Assembly (NCBI GenBank): GCA_949751835.1
Contig: CATKHK010000108.1
Span: forward strand, 62,001-126,000
Reading direction: 5' to 3'
Length of the DNA stretch: 64,000 nt
Source: Blepharisma japonicum
Taxonomy: Eukaryota > Ciliophora > Heterotrichea > Heterotrichida > Blepharismidae
Part shown: in pieces, positions 34,951-44,394 of the stretch
How the letters are laid out: every line of letters begins with the position of its first letter
How positions within the stretch are numbered: the first letter of the stretch is position 1
Position numbers and translations under genes: made by a program
The notes under the pieces: model-generated
The model's database searches: none
Told to the model about the DNA's origin: nothing
Seen by the model: only the letters and a program-made list of their open reading frames with translations

Positions 34951-35436
34951 ATGGATAAAGAGATAATTAAGTTGAGAAGCCAGGATGGTCAAATCTTTGA
35001 AGTTGAAGAATCAGTAGCTTTTAAATCCCCAGTTATTAAAAACATAGCTGAAGGATTTGATGAAAAGGAAGAAATCCTGTTACCAAAAATAAAAGCAACT
35101 GTTGTTGAAAAAGTAATCCAATACATGAGACATTATAAAGACTTAGACCCTCCAGAAATTGAAAAACCTTTGAAAACTGCTTTTTTGGAAGAAATTCTCC
35201 CAGCTTGAGATGTTGATTTTATTAATCTTGAACTAGAAATGATATATGAGCTCGTTCTTGCAGCAAATTTTCTAGCTATAAGTTCATTGTTGGAGTTATC
35301 GTGTGCAAAAATCGCATCCATGATTAAAGGTAAAAGTGTAGAAGAACTTAGAACCACATTTCATATTGAGAATGATCTCACAGCTGAAGAAGAAGCACAA
35401 ATAAGAGAAGAGAATAGATGGGCTGAATTGGAATAA
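34951..35436 (+). CDS. SKP1: Skp1-like adaptor, copy 3
   Basis: A 161-residue Skp1 with TGA for the conserved Trp in ILPAWDVDF. Features: KLRSQDGQIFEVEESVAF, KIKATVVEKVIQYMRHY, AANFLAISSLLELSCAKIA, and a canonical tail (EEEAQIREENRWAELE). It is first of three tandem plus-strand copies, spaced 101 bp from the next, and is distinct from the minus-strand pair 12 kb away (shorter acidic loop: AEGFDEKEE in place of VEDSGTDEE). Confidence 0.93.
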
Positions 35437-35537
35437 ATTAGCCTTAGCTTAAAAATAAATCAAAGTTTTGTCTGATTATCAAATCTTCATTTCTTTTATT
35501 AGATATTAAATTCAAAAAATATGATAATTTTAATAAT

Positions 35538-36017
35538 ATGGAGGAAGAGAAAATTATATTGAGAAGCCAGGAAGGCCAAATCTTTGAAGTTGAAGAATCA
35601 GTAGCTTTCAAATCCCCAGTTCTTAAAAACATGATTGAAGGATTTGATGGAAAAGAAGAAATTGCGTTAGAAATAAGAGCAGCTGTTCTGCAAAAAATAG
35701 TCCTATACATGAAACATTATAAAGACTTAGACCCTCCAAAAATTGAAAAACCTTTGAGAGCTACAATAGAAGAAATTCTCCCTGCTTGGGATGCTGATTT
35801 TATTAATCTTGAGCATGAAATGCTATTTGAGCTCACCATTGGAGCAAGTTTTCTAGCTATAAATCCATTGCTGGATTTAACAAATGCCAAAATTGCATCT
35901 TTGATAAAAGGTAAAACACCAGAAGAAATTAAAAGTATATTTAATATTAAAGATGATTTCACAGCCGAAGAAGAAGCACAAATAAGAGAAGAAAATAAAT
36001 GGGTTGAGTTTGAATAA
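35538..36017 (+). CDS. SKP1: Skp1-like adaptor, copy 4
   Basis: A 159-residue Skp1: ILRSQEGQIFEVEESVAF, EIRAAVLQKIVLYMKHY, PAWDADF, ASFLAINPLLDLTNAKIA, GKTPEEIKSIFNIKDDF, EENKWVEFE. The Pro-Leu-Pro loop of other copies is shortened to ALEIRAA. There are no TGA codons. It shares long identical DNA blocks with copies 3 and 5, indicating recent tandem duplication. Confidence 0.93.
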   Translation: MEEEKIILRSQEGQIFEVEESVAFKSPVLKNMIEGFDGKEEIALEIRAAVLQKIVLYMKHYKDLDPPKIEKPLRATIEEILPAWDADFINLEHEMLFELTIGASFLAINPLLDLTNAKIASLIKGKTPEEIKSIFNIKDDFTAEEEAQIREENKWVEFE

Positions 36018-36086
36018 ATTAGCCTTTCAAATCTTCATTTCTTTTATTAGATGTTGAATTCTACAAAAATAAGTAATTTAATAACT

Positions 36087-36686
36087 ATGGAAGAAGAGAA
36101 AATTAAGTTGAGAAGCCAAGAAGGCCAAATCTTTGAAATTGAAGGATCGACAGCTTTTAAATCCCCAGTTCTTAAAAACATGATTGAAGGGTTTGATGGA
36201 AAAGAAGAAATTGCGTTAGAAATAAGAGCAGCTGTTCTTGAAAAAATAATAATATACATGGAACATTATAAGGATATAGACCCTCCAAAAATTGAAAAAC
36301 CTTTTAAATCTGATCGTCTGGAAAAAATTCTTCCTGCTTGGGAAATTGATTTTATTAATCTTGAGCCTGAAATATTACTTGAGCTCATAAATAAAGCAGA
36401 TTTTCTAAAGCAAGATCCTAGAAGCAATTTATTAAATAATGAATTTATACTATTAATAAAACGATTTTTTATTTCCATAACTCTGAAATTTCATATTAAA
36501 ATTTATTTATTATACAAATGAGTAGCTATAACTCCATTGGTGGAATTATCGGGTGCAAAAATCGCATACTTGATTGATGGTAAAACAGCAGAGGAACTTC
36601 GAAGCATATTTCATATTGAGAATAATCTCACAGCTGAATTAGAAGCGGAATTTAACGAGGAAATTAAAGGTCTTGAAATCATCTAA
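36087..36686 (+). CDS. SKP1: Skp1-like adaptor, copy 5, with 39-codon in-frame insertion
   Basis: A 199-residue frame. The start is taken at MEEEKIKL, as in copy 4; an upstream ATG at 36051 adds 12 residues without family support. The N-terminal BTB half is normal. Between FL and AITPLVELSGAKIA, where paralogs read FLAI continuously, 117 bp are inserted in frame (see the separate entry), adding 39 codons. After it the Skp1 sequence resumes (GKTAEELRSIFHIENNLT) but the tail EEIKGLEII has lost the usual EENxW ending. The insertion would disrupt an F-box-contacting helix, so the product is probably altered or non-functional unless the insert is removed. Confidence 0.75.
36408..36524 (+). mobile_element. 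117-bp TA-bounded insertion (candidate retained IES)
   Basis: Paralogs read ttttcta-gctataa without interruption. Copy 5 has ttttcTA, then 115 bp of very AT-rich DNA, then TA-gctataa: an insertion flanked by TA on both sides, exactly the mark of ciliate internal eliminated sequences. The length is a multiple of three and carries no TAA/TAG in frame, so the gene stays open. No terminal inverted repeat is obvious by eye. It is neither a GT-AG intron nor of intron size. Calling it an IES is inference. Confidence 0.6.
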
Positions 36687-37569
36687 TTTTAAAAATAACA
36701 AAACTTTACTTGGTTATCACGTCTTCAGTCTTTAGATGCTAGATTTCCTATCATTAGTGAGCAAAGCATACTTAAATATGATTTCTCTGCCTGAAGCTGG
36801 CCTCCAAGCCAGCTAGCCTTAAGTAAGCAAATCGACGATATCGTCGAAATAAATTTCTCTAAGAACTGACATATGATTAGCAAAAACAGGCTTAAGGAAT
36901 CTTCAATTATTTATAAATACAAAGAAAAGATTTTTGCTTCCAGGCTCTTTTAATTTTCTAATATAATTTCTTTCAATAAATTTAAAAAGAATTTTTTGTT
37001 TTACTTTTAATTAACCATTTTATGATTATTATAACTCCTTCAAACTCTTATAATTCAAATCAAACTTGAAGTACTGGATTCTGGATAGCCCAATATATAT
37101 TTCTCCTTTATTATATGAACAATGCACTTAATAAGGATAACCCTTGCATGCTAAAATTATTATTTGTCTCCAATTCATGCCACTTTAATTTCGCTTTCAT
37201 AGATTGATCCTCTGCATTCAATCAAATACAGTCTATCTGCATTTATCAAGTTCTTTCATTTACCTGCTGTAAACTTATTTTCTAAGTAAATCGCAAAAAA
37301 TTCTTGTTAAGAAAATAATAATCAATATTTTTTTCGATTTTATCTAAATTGTATAAATCTTTCTTTGCAAGAAAAAGTTTACGATTGGCAGTAGAGTTGG
37401 CCCAAAATTCATGAATACTAGCGTTACATAGTAAATATTTTTTTGTTAATAATTTGCTGCTAAGATGCAATATAAACATTTTATATAACCAAGTCAATCT
37501 GAAATAGATCACAATCGATTTATTTAAATTAGTTTTTTAGTAAATTTCAATAGATTTCTGTTATAATAT
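36687..37569. other. 883-bp intergenic region with hairpins
   Basis: AT-rich spacer between the Skp1 cluster and the p62-like gene. It contains a GC-richer patch at about 36790-36850 with two inverted repeats, listed separately. No convincing gene. Confidence 0.4.
36795..36847. repeat. Two adjacent inverted repeats
   Basis: A 7-bp stem (AGCTGGC / GCCAGCT, 6-nt loop) at 36795-36814 lies just before a perfect 16-bp palindrome TCGACGATATCGTCGA at 36832-36847. Both stand out in otherwise AT-rich spacer DNA. Possible uses: protein-binding site, structured RNA end, or remnant. Confidence 0.6.
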
Positions 37570-38820
37570 ATGACGATTCTCAAGCTTCTTTTAGGCGAAG
37601 AAATCAGACGAGTTGGAAAAGCACCAGAGACCATTAACGAAGTAAAATCCAGGACATCAAGAATATTCGGCATTGAAGACCCTTCATTTCGATATAAAGA
37701 TGAAGATGGGGATTTAATCACAATTCAGACACAAGAAGAGTACCAAGATGCACTGAAATTGTGCGCTGGGACTATCAAGCTTGAAGTTCTGGATTCGCAA
37801 GTGCTTTTAATGAAAAGATCTACTTTTATGATGAGTTCTTTTACATCAACTCCTTCTGATACACTTAATGCTGAATCTATGGAGAGATCTCTCAAACATT
37901 TAAATAGAACAGCAGAAATTCAAAAAGGAGAAACAGAAAAATATGAAGCTGTAAATACAAATTATTCAGTGAATATACAAACTGAATCAATTATATTTAA
38001 AGAAGACTCTACTGAGACTTCAATTACAATGGATAAAGGCTCAGATGCCATATTTATGAGTGATTTTTCGACTCAATGCGAATATAATACAATTGCAGAT
38101 TTCCAGGATTTTCTGAGAGAAATTATAGGAAATAATTTACCTAAGCCTGGAATTAGGGTTAAAAATAATTTGTGCTCGGCTTGTGGGCTTCAGATACGTG
38201 GAGTAAAATATGAGTGCAAATTTTGTAATATAAACATGTGCGAAATTTGTGAAAAAAGCACTGAGCATATGCATCCTCTGTTAAAAATAAAGCCTTCAGA
38301 AGCTTTTGTTCCTATAAAGCCTATTGAAGCTCATCAAAAAAAGCCAATTAACATAGAGTACATTCAATCCAAAAAACCTATAGATGCAGAGTTTGTCCGA
38401 ACAAAAAAACCAATAGACCTAGATACTGTTCCCAACAAAATTCCGACAGAAACTCATAAGCCTCTTAAAAAGCCTATAGAAATCGAAAATTTCTCTCAAG
38501 ATGACTTTGCTGAGGCTGTACAGACTAGAAAGCCTCTTGAATCAGGCTCCAATAATACCTTTGCAGCTTTATCTAAAAAAATTCCAGAAGAAGCCAAAAA
38601 ATATATAAAAGAATCTCCTCAAAAAGACCCCGAAGAAAACTACGTTGTACTTGGCAGAGATTGTAAAGAAACTCCACGAGGACATCGTGAAAACTTATCC
38701 GAACTAATAAAAAAACTAAGAGTAATGGGCTTTAATGACGAAAATAAATCAGTAGCAGCACTCATTAAAGCTAATTATGTTATGGAAATAGCAACAGAAT
38801 TTTTATTAGACCAAACGTAA
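37570..38820 (+). CDS. p62/NBR1-like selective autophagy receptor (PB1-ZZ-LIR-UBA)
   Basis: A 416-residue protein with four modules in the order of p62/NBR1. PB1 at about 1-80 (KLLLGEEIRR, YKDEDGDLITI). ZZ zinc finger at about 201-245 (CSACGLQIRGVKYECKFC, CEIC, H-H). A candidate LIR near 355-361 (EENYVVL, acidic then Tyr-x-x-Leu). UBA at about 376-415 (LIKKLRVMGFND ... NYVMEIATEFLLD). Between ZZ and LIR lie repeated 'KKPI' motifs (IQSKKPIDAEFVRTKKPID). By family it binds ubiquitinated cargo and links it to Atg8. Its 3' end was duplicated with that of the next gene. Confidence 0.9.
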   Translation: MTILKLLLGEEIRRVGKAPETINEVKSRTSRIFGIEDPSFRYKDEDGDLITIQTQEEYQDALKLCAGTIKLEVLDSQVLLMKRSTFMMSSFTSTPSDTLNAESMERSLKHLNRTAEIQKGETEKYEAVNTNYSVNIQTESIIFKEDSTETSITMDKGSDAIFMSDFSTQCEYNTIADFQDFLREIIGNNLPKPGIRVKNNLCSACGLQIRGVKYECKFCNINMCEICEKSTEHMHPLLKIKPSEAFVPIKPIEAHQKKPINIEYIQSKKPIDAEFVRTKKPIDLDTVPNKIPTETHKPLKKPIEIENFSQDDFAEAVQTRKPLESGSNNTFAALSKKIPEEAKKYIKESPQKDPEENYVVLGRDCKETPRGHRENLSELIKKLRVMGFNDENKSVAALIKANYVMEIATEFLLDQT

Positions 38821-39310
38821 TTAATATTTTGTTCTTAAATTGTCTAAAATAACGAATTCATGATTTTTGAAGCGTGCTTTATACCAATATTGCATAATTA
38901 AAAATGGGTCTATGCCATTGATATTTCTAACTCTTTCTTGAGAAACCATATACAGGGCTCCTCCGAATTCTTTTTATTAGTAAAAACTATTGAATTTTGG
39001 TTTGGCTGCTTCAATATTTTCTTAAGAATGGACTATAAGTAAAATAGGCTGAATATGGTTGTTTAAGGTTTTAAATATGCAAATGGAATCTGTCATATAT
39101 AAAAATAGCCTATTAGGAATTTTTTCATTGCTTAGTTTATGTAATGCCTAACGGCTCACATAATAAAGTCACATATAAAGATTCTTTACTAAAAGCAGGT
39201 CGAGAAAAATTGCATGTAAGAACACTGATAGGAATTTGATGCTCGTTAGAATTTATTGATATTAAACTATATTATAATTTTAAGCTCCTCTATTTGCTTT
39301 ATTATTTCTC
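38821..39310 (-). pseudogene. Decayed partial copy of the M3 peptidase 3' end
   Basis: This DNA matches the 3' part of the intact peptidase gene (39599 to about 40490) with scattered substitutions and at least two internal deletions: the match skips from ...gagaaaccatatacagggct to ctcctccgaattc, and again around aatgcctaacggctc. It has no usable frame. It arose by tandem duplication with the neighbouring autophagy-gene tail copy and has since decayed. Confidence 0.85.
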
Positions 39311-39510
39311 TATTGATTCTCTAATTATCAAAAATATGTTTACCTAATAAATTCTGGATGCAAAAATATAAGGTATTAAGCGTCCGACCTATGCATATTA
39401 ACTATTCTCCTCTTCTTAGCTCCATTGGAATGAATCTCAGCCATTAAATAAGAGTTCATATTGGGAATGGTCTAAGTACCTCACCCTTTTGAATTTTTGA
39501 CTAATCGACA
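39311..39510. other. Sequence between the two decayed copies
   Basis: About 200 bp without visible similarity to either intact gene. It could be peptidase sequence that has decayed beyond recognition or inserted DNA at the duplication junction. Confidence 0.35.
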
Positions 39511-39598
39511 TTAATGACGAAAATAAATCAGTAGCAGCACTCATTAAGCTAATTATGTTATGGAAATAGCAACAAGATTTTTATTAGACCAACCTTAA
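39511..39598 (+). pseudogene. Decayed copy of the p62-like gene 3' end (UBA tail)
   Basis: Nearly identical to 38732-38820, the last 28 codons and stop of the p62-like gene, with a one-base deletion (cattaagct for cattaaagct) and a few substitutions. It is orphaned from the rest of the gene. It abuts the stop codon of the intact peptidase gene, preserving the ancestral arrangement in which the two convergent stops touched. Confidence 0.88.
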
Positions 39599-41689
39599 TT
39601 AATATTTTGATCTCAAATCGTCTAAAATAACTAATTCATGATCTTTAAAATGTGTTCTGTACCAATGCTGCATAATTAAAAATGGGTCAATATCATTGAT
39701 ATTTGTAACTCCTTCTTGAGAAACCATATATGGAGCTAATATATTTCCAATTTGGGTCTTCCCAGGCTCACTTCCTCCCTTTATTAATAAATGCTTATAC
39801 AATAAATTTCCAGCCTCTGCATTTATTGCTGATTTTTTAAACGCAGTTTCCCAGATAACTGCAGATAAAGCATTATCCAGCACATAAGTGTAATAAGAGC
39901 TGCCATATTCTGCTAAATGATGCAAATTGCAGTACCAGTCTCCTCCGAATTCTTTGGTTTCGAAAAAATTATTGAATTTTTGTAAGGCTGCTTCAATGTT
40001 TTCTTCAGAATGGATTAGTAAGTCAAATAAAGAAAATGATAATTGGATGTGGTTTTTTAAAGCTTTAAATATATAAATGGAATCTGTCATGTATAAAAAT
40101 AGCTCATTAGGAATTTTCTCATTGCTTTGCTTGTGTAATGCTCAGCGGCTTACATAATTATAGTCTGTAACAAATTTTTCAAAAATATGTGAAGGGATTT
40201 CTGCTAAATCTAGAGGGACTCTTGTCCCAGAAAATGCTTGAAATTCGCTTTGGCTAACAAGGGAGTGAATTGAATGGCCTAGTTCATGGAAAAGTTCTAT
40301 TAAATTGTTATAATTAATCCCCTGATTTTTAAAATCATCTAAAGCTACATATAAGGATTCTTTACTAAAAGCAGGTCGAGCAAAATTGCATGAAAGAACA
40401 CTGATAGGAATTTGATGCTCATTAGAATTTATTGAAACTTTTTTAGGGCAAACTATATTATAATTTGATGCTCCTCTATTTGCTTTATTATTTCTTTGGA
40501 ATAAATCCATATACAAATACCCAATTAATGCTCCATTTTTAGAAAATGTTAATTTCACTATATCATTTGACCAAGCTTCATCAGTATTTGCCATACAAAT
40601 TTCAATGCTAATGCCAAACAAGCTTGAGCATAAATCTTTAATTCCTTCAAAAATGTTAAAAAATGTAAAAAAATTTTCATCATTATAATGTTTAGTAAAA
40701 TTTTTTATTTTTTGTGTTTTTATTTCATCAATATATCTTTGAGAATAATAAGAAATATCTCAGCCTTCTAGTTTGACTGGATTTTTTCTTGAAATTTGTT
40801 CATTTAACGCTTTTCTGTCAAGGATAATGTCATACTCGTTTTTTAGCTTTGGCTCAAGATATCCATGACAGCCTACCAAATTTTCTATTAGTTCTTTTAC
40901 ATTTCCTGGGAACATTTTATATTGCATGGAATATTCTGCGAAATTTTCAAAGCCTAAAGAGTTTGCTAGCTGCTTTCTTTCGCTAATAAGACTATTTAAG
41001 ACTGGCTTATTTGCTAAATTTACATTTCCGCTAGCTCTTCATGCCCTTTCTCTAATTTTAGAGCTTTCTGAATGATTTACAATAGATAATAAGTCTTCTT
41101 TGTCATATTCAACTTCTATTAAATCATCGTATTTATCCCCTTGCCGTTCTGGTCTCAAATTCATAGGAATTGATTCAATCTCTTCAAAGGCAAACAAAAG
41201 TTTTGCTTTAGAAATATCAATGTTATTTAAATATTGTGATTGAAGTTTCAGTATGTTTAAACTGTGATCTTTTACAATAGAATCAGTTAAATGAGTCCCT
41301 TCTTTTTCAAATTCTTTTAAAAGAGAAATTGCAAAAAGTTGTTGAGATTGTGAAAGTGATGGGAAAAGAAAAGAATTTTTAAGAGAGAGAAGAGAATCAT
41401 AGAGCCCATGATCTTTATTAAGTTCATCAAATAGTATAAACATTTGGTTTGTGACTGTATCAGAGGCTTCTTTTCAGGCTTCATGAGGAAATAGATCTGA
41501 AATAGCTTGGCTTATGTCCCCTGTCAATGAAGATAAATTAGAAATTTCATCAAGATCATAGAGCTGCTCTAAGCAAGGTGGTCGAGATTTAATTAGAGAT
41601 TGAAGTCTTTGGATTTCATGAGAATTTTGTTGGAATAAAAAGAGTAAATCTGAAGCTGCCTTTAAATAAGGTAAGCCAAATTTACCCAT
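39599..41689 (-). CDS. M3-family metallopeptidase, mitochondrial-intermediate-peptidase-like
   Basis: A 696-residue peptidase with several TGA=Trp. The zinc motif is HELGHSIH at about 468-475, followed by SGTRVPLDLAEIPSH, the M3 pattern HExGHxxH ... GTR ... E. N-terminal segments (LYDLDEISNLSSLTGDIS) and the overall order fit mitochondrial intermediate peptidase more than thimet oligopeptidase. MIP trims an octapeptide from some imported proteins. However, the first ATG starts directly at the mature-like GKFGLPYLKAASD and is preceded by in-frame TAA codons, so no presequence is visible; the protein may be cytosolic or have an unusual signal. Confidence 0.9.
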
Positions 41690-42264
41690 TTTTTATTAAT
41701 TGATACCTTGTAAATAACAAAACATAAAAAGTTGTTTAGCATCAGAAAAACTATTAGTTTTCTAAAGATACAATAGCTAAAAGGTTTATATGTGCTAAAT
41801 AAATTGGAGATTTGCTTATTAAGGTAATGAAATTAAAATTAAATGATCGTTGTCTATTTTTATATGAAAGCATTGATTTTTCAATTTTATATTAAATTTA
41901 AATTTAAATTCCATTTTTCTGTACGACCAGGCATTGTTGATAAAAATATGGAAGACGCCTAACAATCAGTAAGGCTCTCTCCACTTCTCAAATCGTTTAA
42001 TTCATGCATTTAATTCCTTTGCTTATTCCTTAGAGCTTCCTGAGACCCTACACTTCCTTTACCTATTCTCTTTGAGTTTCCAGAAAAAAACGCTTTTAAG
42101 TCTATGGACTTTTCCCAGGATTACTTATGAAAATCGGAATAATAAAATATTTTAGCGATCGCTAAGATAATTTGACACTAGAAAATGCTATTTATGTTGA
42201 GGAAAAAAGCCTTTTAAGCCAAAGAATTCATATTTTCATAGTCGGATGGATATTACTAAAAATA
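41690..42264. other. 575-bp intergenic region
   Basis: Divergent spacer between the M3 peptidase and the EF-hand-like gene. Contains a 14-bp palindrome TTAGCGATCGCTAA at 42152-42165 and a C/T-rich stretch at about 41975-42075. No gene was supported; the frame just upstream of the next gene is open but lacks an ATG. Confidence 0.4.
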
Positions 42265-42744
42265 ATGGGCAATAAGACATCTAACATAAAGACAAACCAG
42301 ATTGAGTCTATTTTGTCGCCAGAAGAGCTGAGAAGAGCAAAAAACGCATTTTGCATATTTGATCAAGCTGGTCTTGGAGAAGTTGAGATCGGAAATATTG
42401 GGAGAATGATGCAAGGGCTTGGCTATTCAGTGTCATATGCTGAAATTAGTGTCATGACAGAAAAGGCTAAGGTAAAAAGAGCATTCACTCTGAAGCAATG
42501 GCTTCAAATGCAAGCTCGGCGAAAAATAGAACAACAATTCAAAGAGAAAATTGTTGACGCTTATAAGGACTTTGAAAGGTGCGGATCAAGCAAAATCAGC
42601 ATTAATGATGTCAGAGAAACTATGGCATCATTTGAAGGAAACATTTCTCCAGCCAGAGTTGAAGAAATTGTTAGGGAATCTGTGCAAAATGAACCGTTAA
42701 GTCCAAGATTCGATGAATTTCTTAAGGTCGTTGTCGGCAAATAA
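42265..42744 (+). CDS. EF-hand-like (calmodulin/centrin-fold) protein with degenerate loops
   Basis: A 159-residue protein starting MGNKTSN (Gly-2, possible N-myristoylation). Two helix-loop-helix lobes can be seen: LRRAKNAFCIFDQAGLGEVE (about 25-45) and AYKDFERCGSSKISINDVRE (about 95-115). The loops lack most acidic calcium ligands (DQAGLGEVEIGN, ERCGSSKISIND), so calcium binding is doubtful. The first ATG after a non-ATG open stretch was chosen. Lineage-specific member of the calmodulin superfamily. Confidence 0.8.
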   Translation: MGNKTSNIKTNQIESILSPEELRRAKNAFCIFDQAGLGEVEIGNIGRMMQGLGYSVSYAEISVMTEKAKVKRAFTLKQWLQMQARRKIEQQFKEKIVDAYKDFERCGSSKISINDVRETMASFEGNISPARVEEIVRESVQNEPLSPRFDEFLKVVVGK

Positions 42745-43189
42745 TGATAAATTAATTCTGTCTTTATAGCTTTAAGCAAAAGAAGTATTTTGAAAAAAAA
42801 ATATTTGAAACGGGTTGCTTTTGGGATACAAATGCTGATTTGAAAAATGGCAAAAAATGTTTTTGAAATATCATGAGAAAGATTTCATTATTAAAGAAAA
42901 TGCAATATTTTAAAATAAAATATTTATCCAATTAACTTTATTTAATTTAGATCATTCTATTCCTATTCTCTTCTATATTCCTTAAACAACTATTACTGAT
43001 GAATTTTTGAAAGAAAATAAAATCTTGTTTTATTGAACAAAACATTTCCAAGCTTGTTTTTCATATAAAAATCAAATTTTAAAAATACTACTTTGCCATG
43101 GAAATTTACCTTATTTTGATTTAATTTACATTAAAATTAAAATTCAGATTTAATAGTAATTTCTTATTTTCGAAAATAATTAAATCCAA
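42745..43189. other. 445-bp AT-rich intergenic region
   Basis: Spacer between two plus-strand genes. Long A/T runs and no open frame or RNA gene recognised. Confidence 0.4.
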
Positions 43190-44080
43190 ATGGAAAGAAG
43201 AAGATCAGTTGATATTTCAGATAAGGATCTAGAAAAAGCTATCTCCACAATCGAAGAACTTAACGAAATGATGTAAAAAATATTCAGAAACCATTTAGAG
43301 CAACAAAGGGTCGAGCAAGAAGAAAACGGGGACTACTTAGAAGCTGATATTTCATACCACAGGATCTTACAACTAAGGAAAACAGTTGCAGAGAAGCAAA
43401 GATCTGCATTAAAATCCCGTCAAAGCACTGAGATGATTGAAGTAGAAACAAATCATTCAAAAGAGTACTCAGACTTAGTCCAAGCGTGGCAAAATGCTTT
43501 TTCTGATTATAAGCAATCATGCAAAGAAACTGAAGCTTTATTAATAGCAAAGCAGCAAACAGAGTTTGAGGAAGAGAAAAAAAGACTTGAAAATACAGTT
43601 CCCATGATACCAAAGCATTCACCTGAGTATTTAAATCTTTCAAAGATCTTGCAGACTCTTGTAAGAAATAAAAACTATCAAGAAGCTCACCGAATAAGAA
43701 ATCAATTGAATAATTTGGACTGCGGAAAATCAGATGAGTGGCAAGAAGAAAGGACAAGAAAAATTGAACTGAAATTAGATTGCATTAGAAGAAGGCATGA
43801 AAAAGAGCTTGAAAATGCAAAACAGAAAGTTAGATTAGGATTTGAAGAGTTAAAAAAGAAGCAGGCAGCAGAATTTGCAGAGTAAATTTTATGTAGACTT
43901 GCGAAGAGATATCAGAACTTAAAGAAGTCTCTTACGAATCAGCAAAAATTGCAGGCAAATAAGTTGAATGATACTACTAAAAGACGTGGTACAATGGATG
44001 TGAAGAATTTGGCCAGAATGCTATCTAAATCAAATTTGACGTCAAGAATTATATCAAGAGAAGGAAGTAAATTAATATAA
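43190..44080 (+). CDS. Coiled-coil protein with two 15-nt introns
   Basis: Three exons (43190-43272, 43288-43881, 43897-44080) encode 286 residues. Both introns interrupt codons and contain stops, so neither flanking frame would be read through without splicing. The protein starts MERRRSVDISDKDLEKAI, is helical and Glu/Lys/Arg-rich, and has coiled coils at about 30-70, 95-140 and 170-225. The C-terminus is basic and Ser-rich (KRRGTMDVKNLARMLSKSN). Function unknown; a cytoskeletal role is suggested only by composition. TGG is used for Trp; no TGA seen. Confidence 0.82.
43273..43287 (+). other. 15-nt intron
   Basis: GTAAAAAATATTCAG splits an Ile codon (at|a). It removes an in-frame TAA right after NEMM, giving ELNEMINHLEQQR. 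Confidence 0.88.
43882..43896 (+). other. 15-nt intron
   Basis: GTAAATTTTATGTAG splits a Glu codon (ga|a), joining AAEFAE to LAKRYQNLKK. It removes a TAA stop. Confidence 0.88.
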
Positions 44081-44394
44081 TTTAAACATAAAACCATATT
44101 TTACTGGCGAAAATCCATTATACTTAGCTTACAACCTTATTTTTAGAGTCCAAAAATAACAAAATAGAGATTCTGTTTGAAAATAATAAACCTATTAAAG
44201 ATGGAAAATCCTCAGAAGGTCAGTCTATATCAATAGCCAAAATAAAGAATTTTTTTTTTGTCTAAGAATTAAAGCTTTTCCCATATAAAAATTTCTAGAG
44301 TTTTAACATAACTTTCCAGTGTTGTGATAACCTTTTAGTAAGCCATGAAGATTTAATAATCACAAATTTTTTTTGCAATTGGGACTATTATAAT
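44081..44394. other. 314-bp AT-rich intergenic region
   Basis: No open frame or RNA gene recognised. Contains a run of nine T at about 44250. Confidence 0.4.

Noticed and set aside
36408-36524. Interpretation of the Skp1 insertion as an intron
   Set aside because: No GT-AG ends at the boundaries, and every intron in this window is 15-16 nt.
37282-37512. 76-codon minus-strand ORF upstream of the p62-like gene
   Set aside because: Lacks domain, composition or context; probably chance in AT-rich spacer DNA.
42172-42264. N-terminal extension of the EF-hand-like protein
   Set aside because: Begins at a non-ATG codon; the first ATG (42265) gives MGNK, a plausible acylated start.
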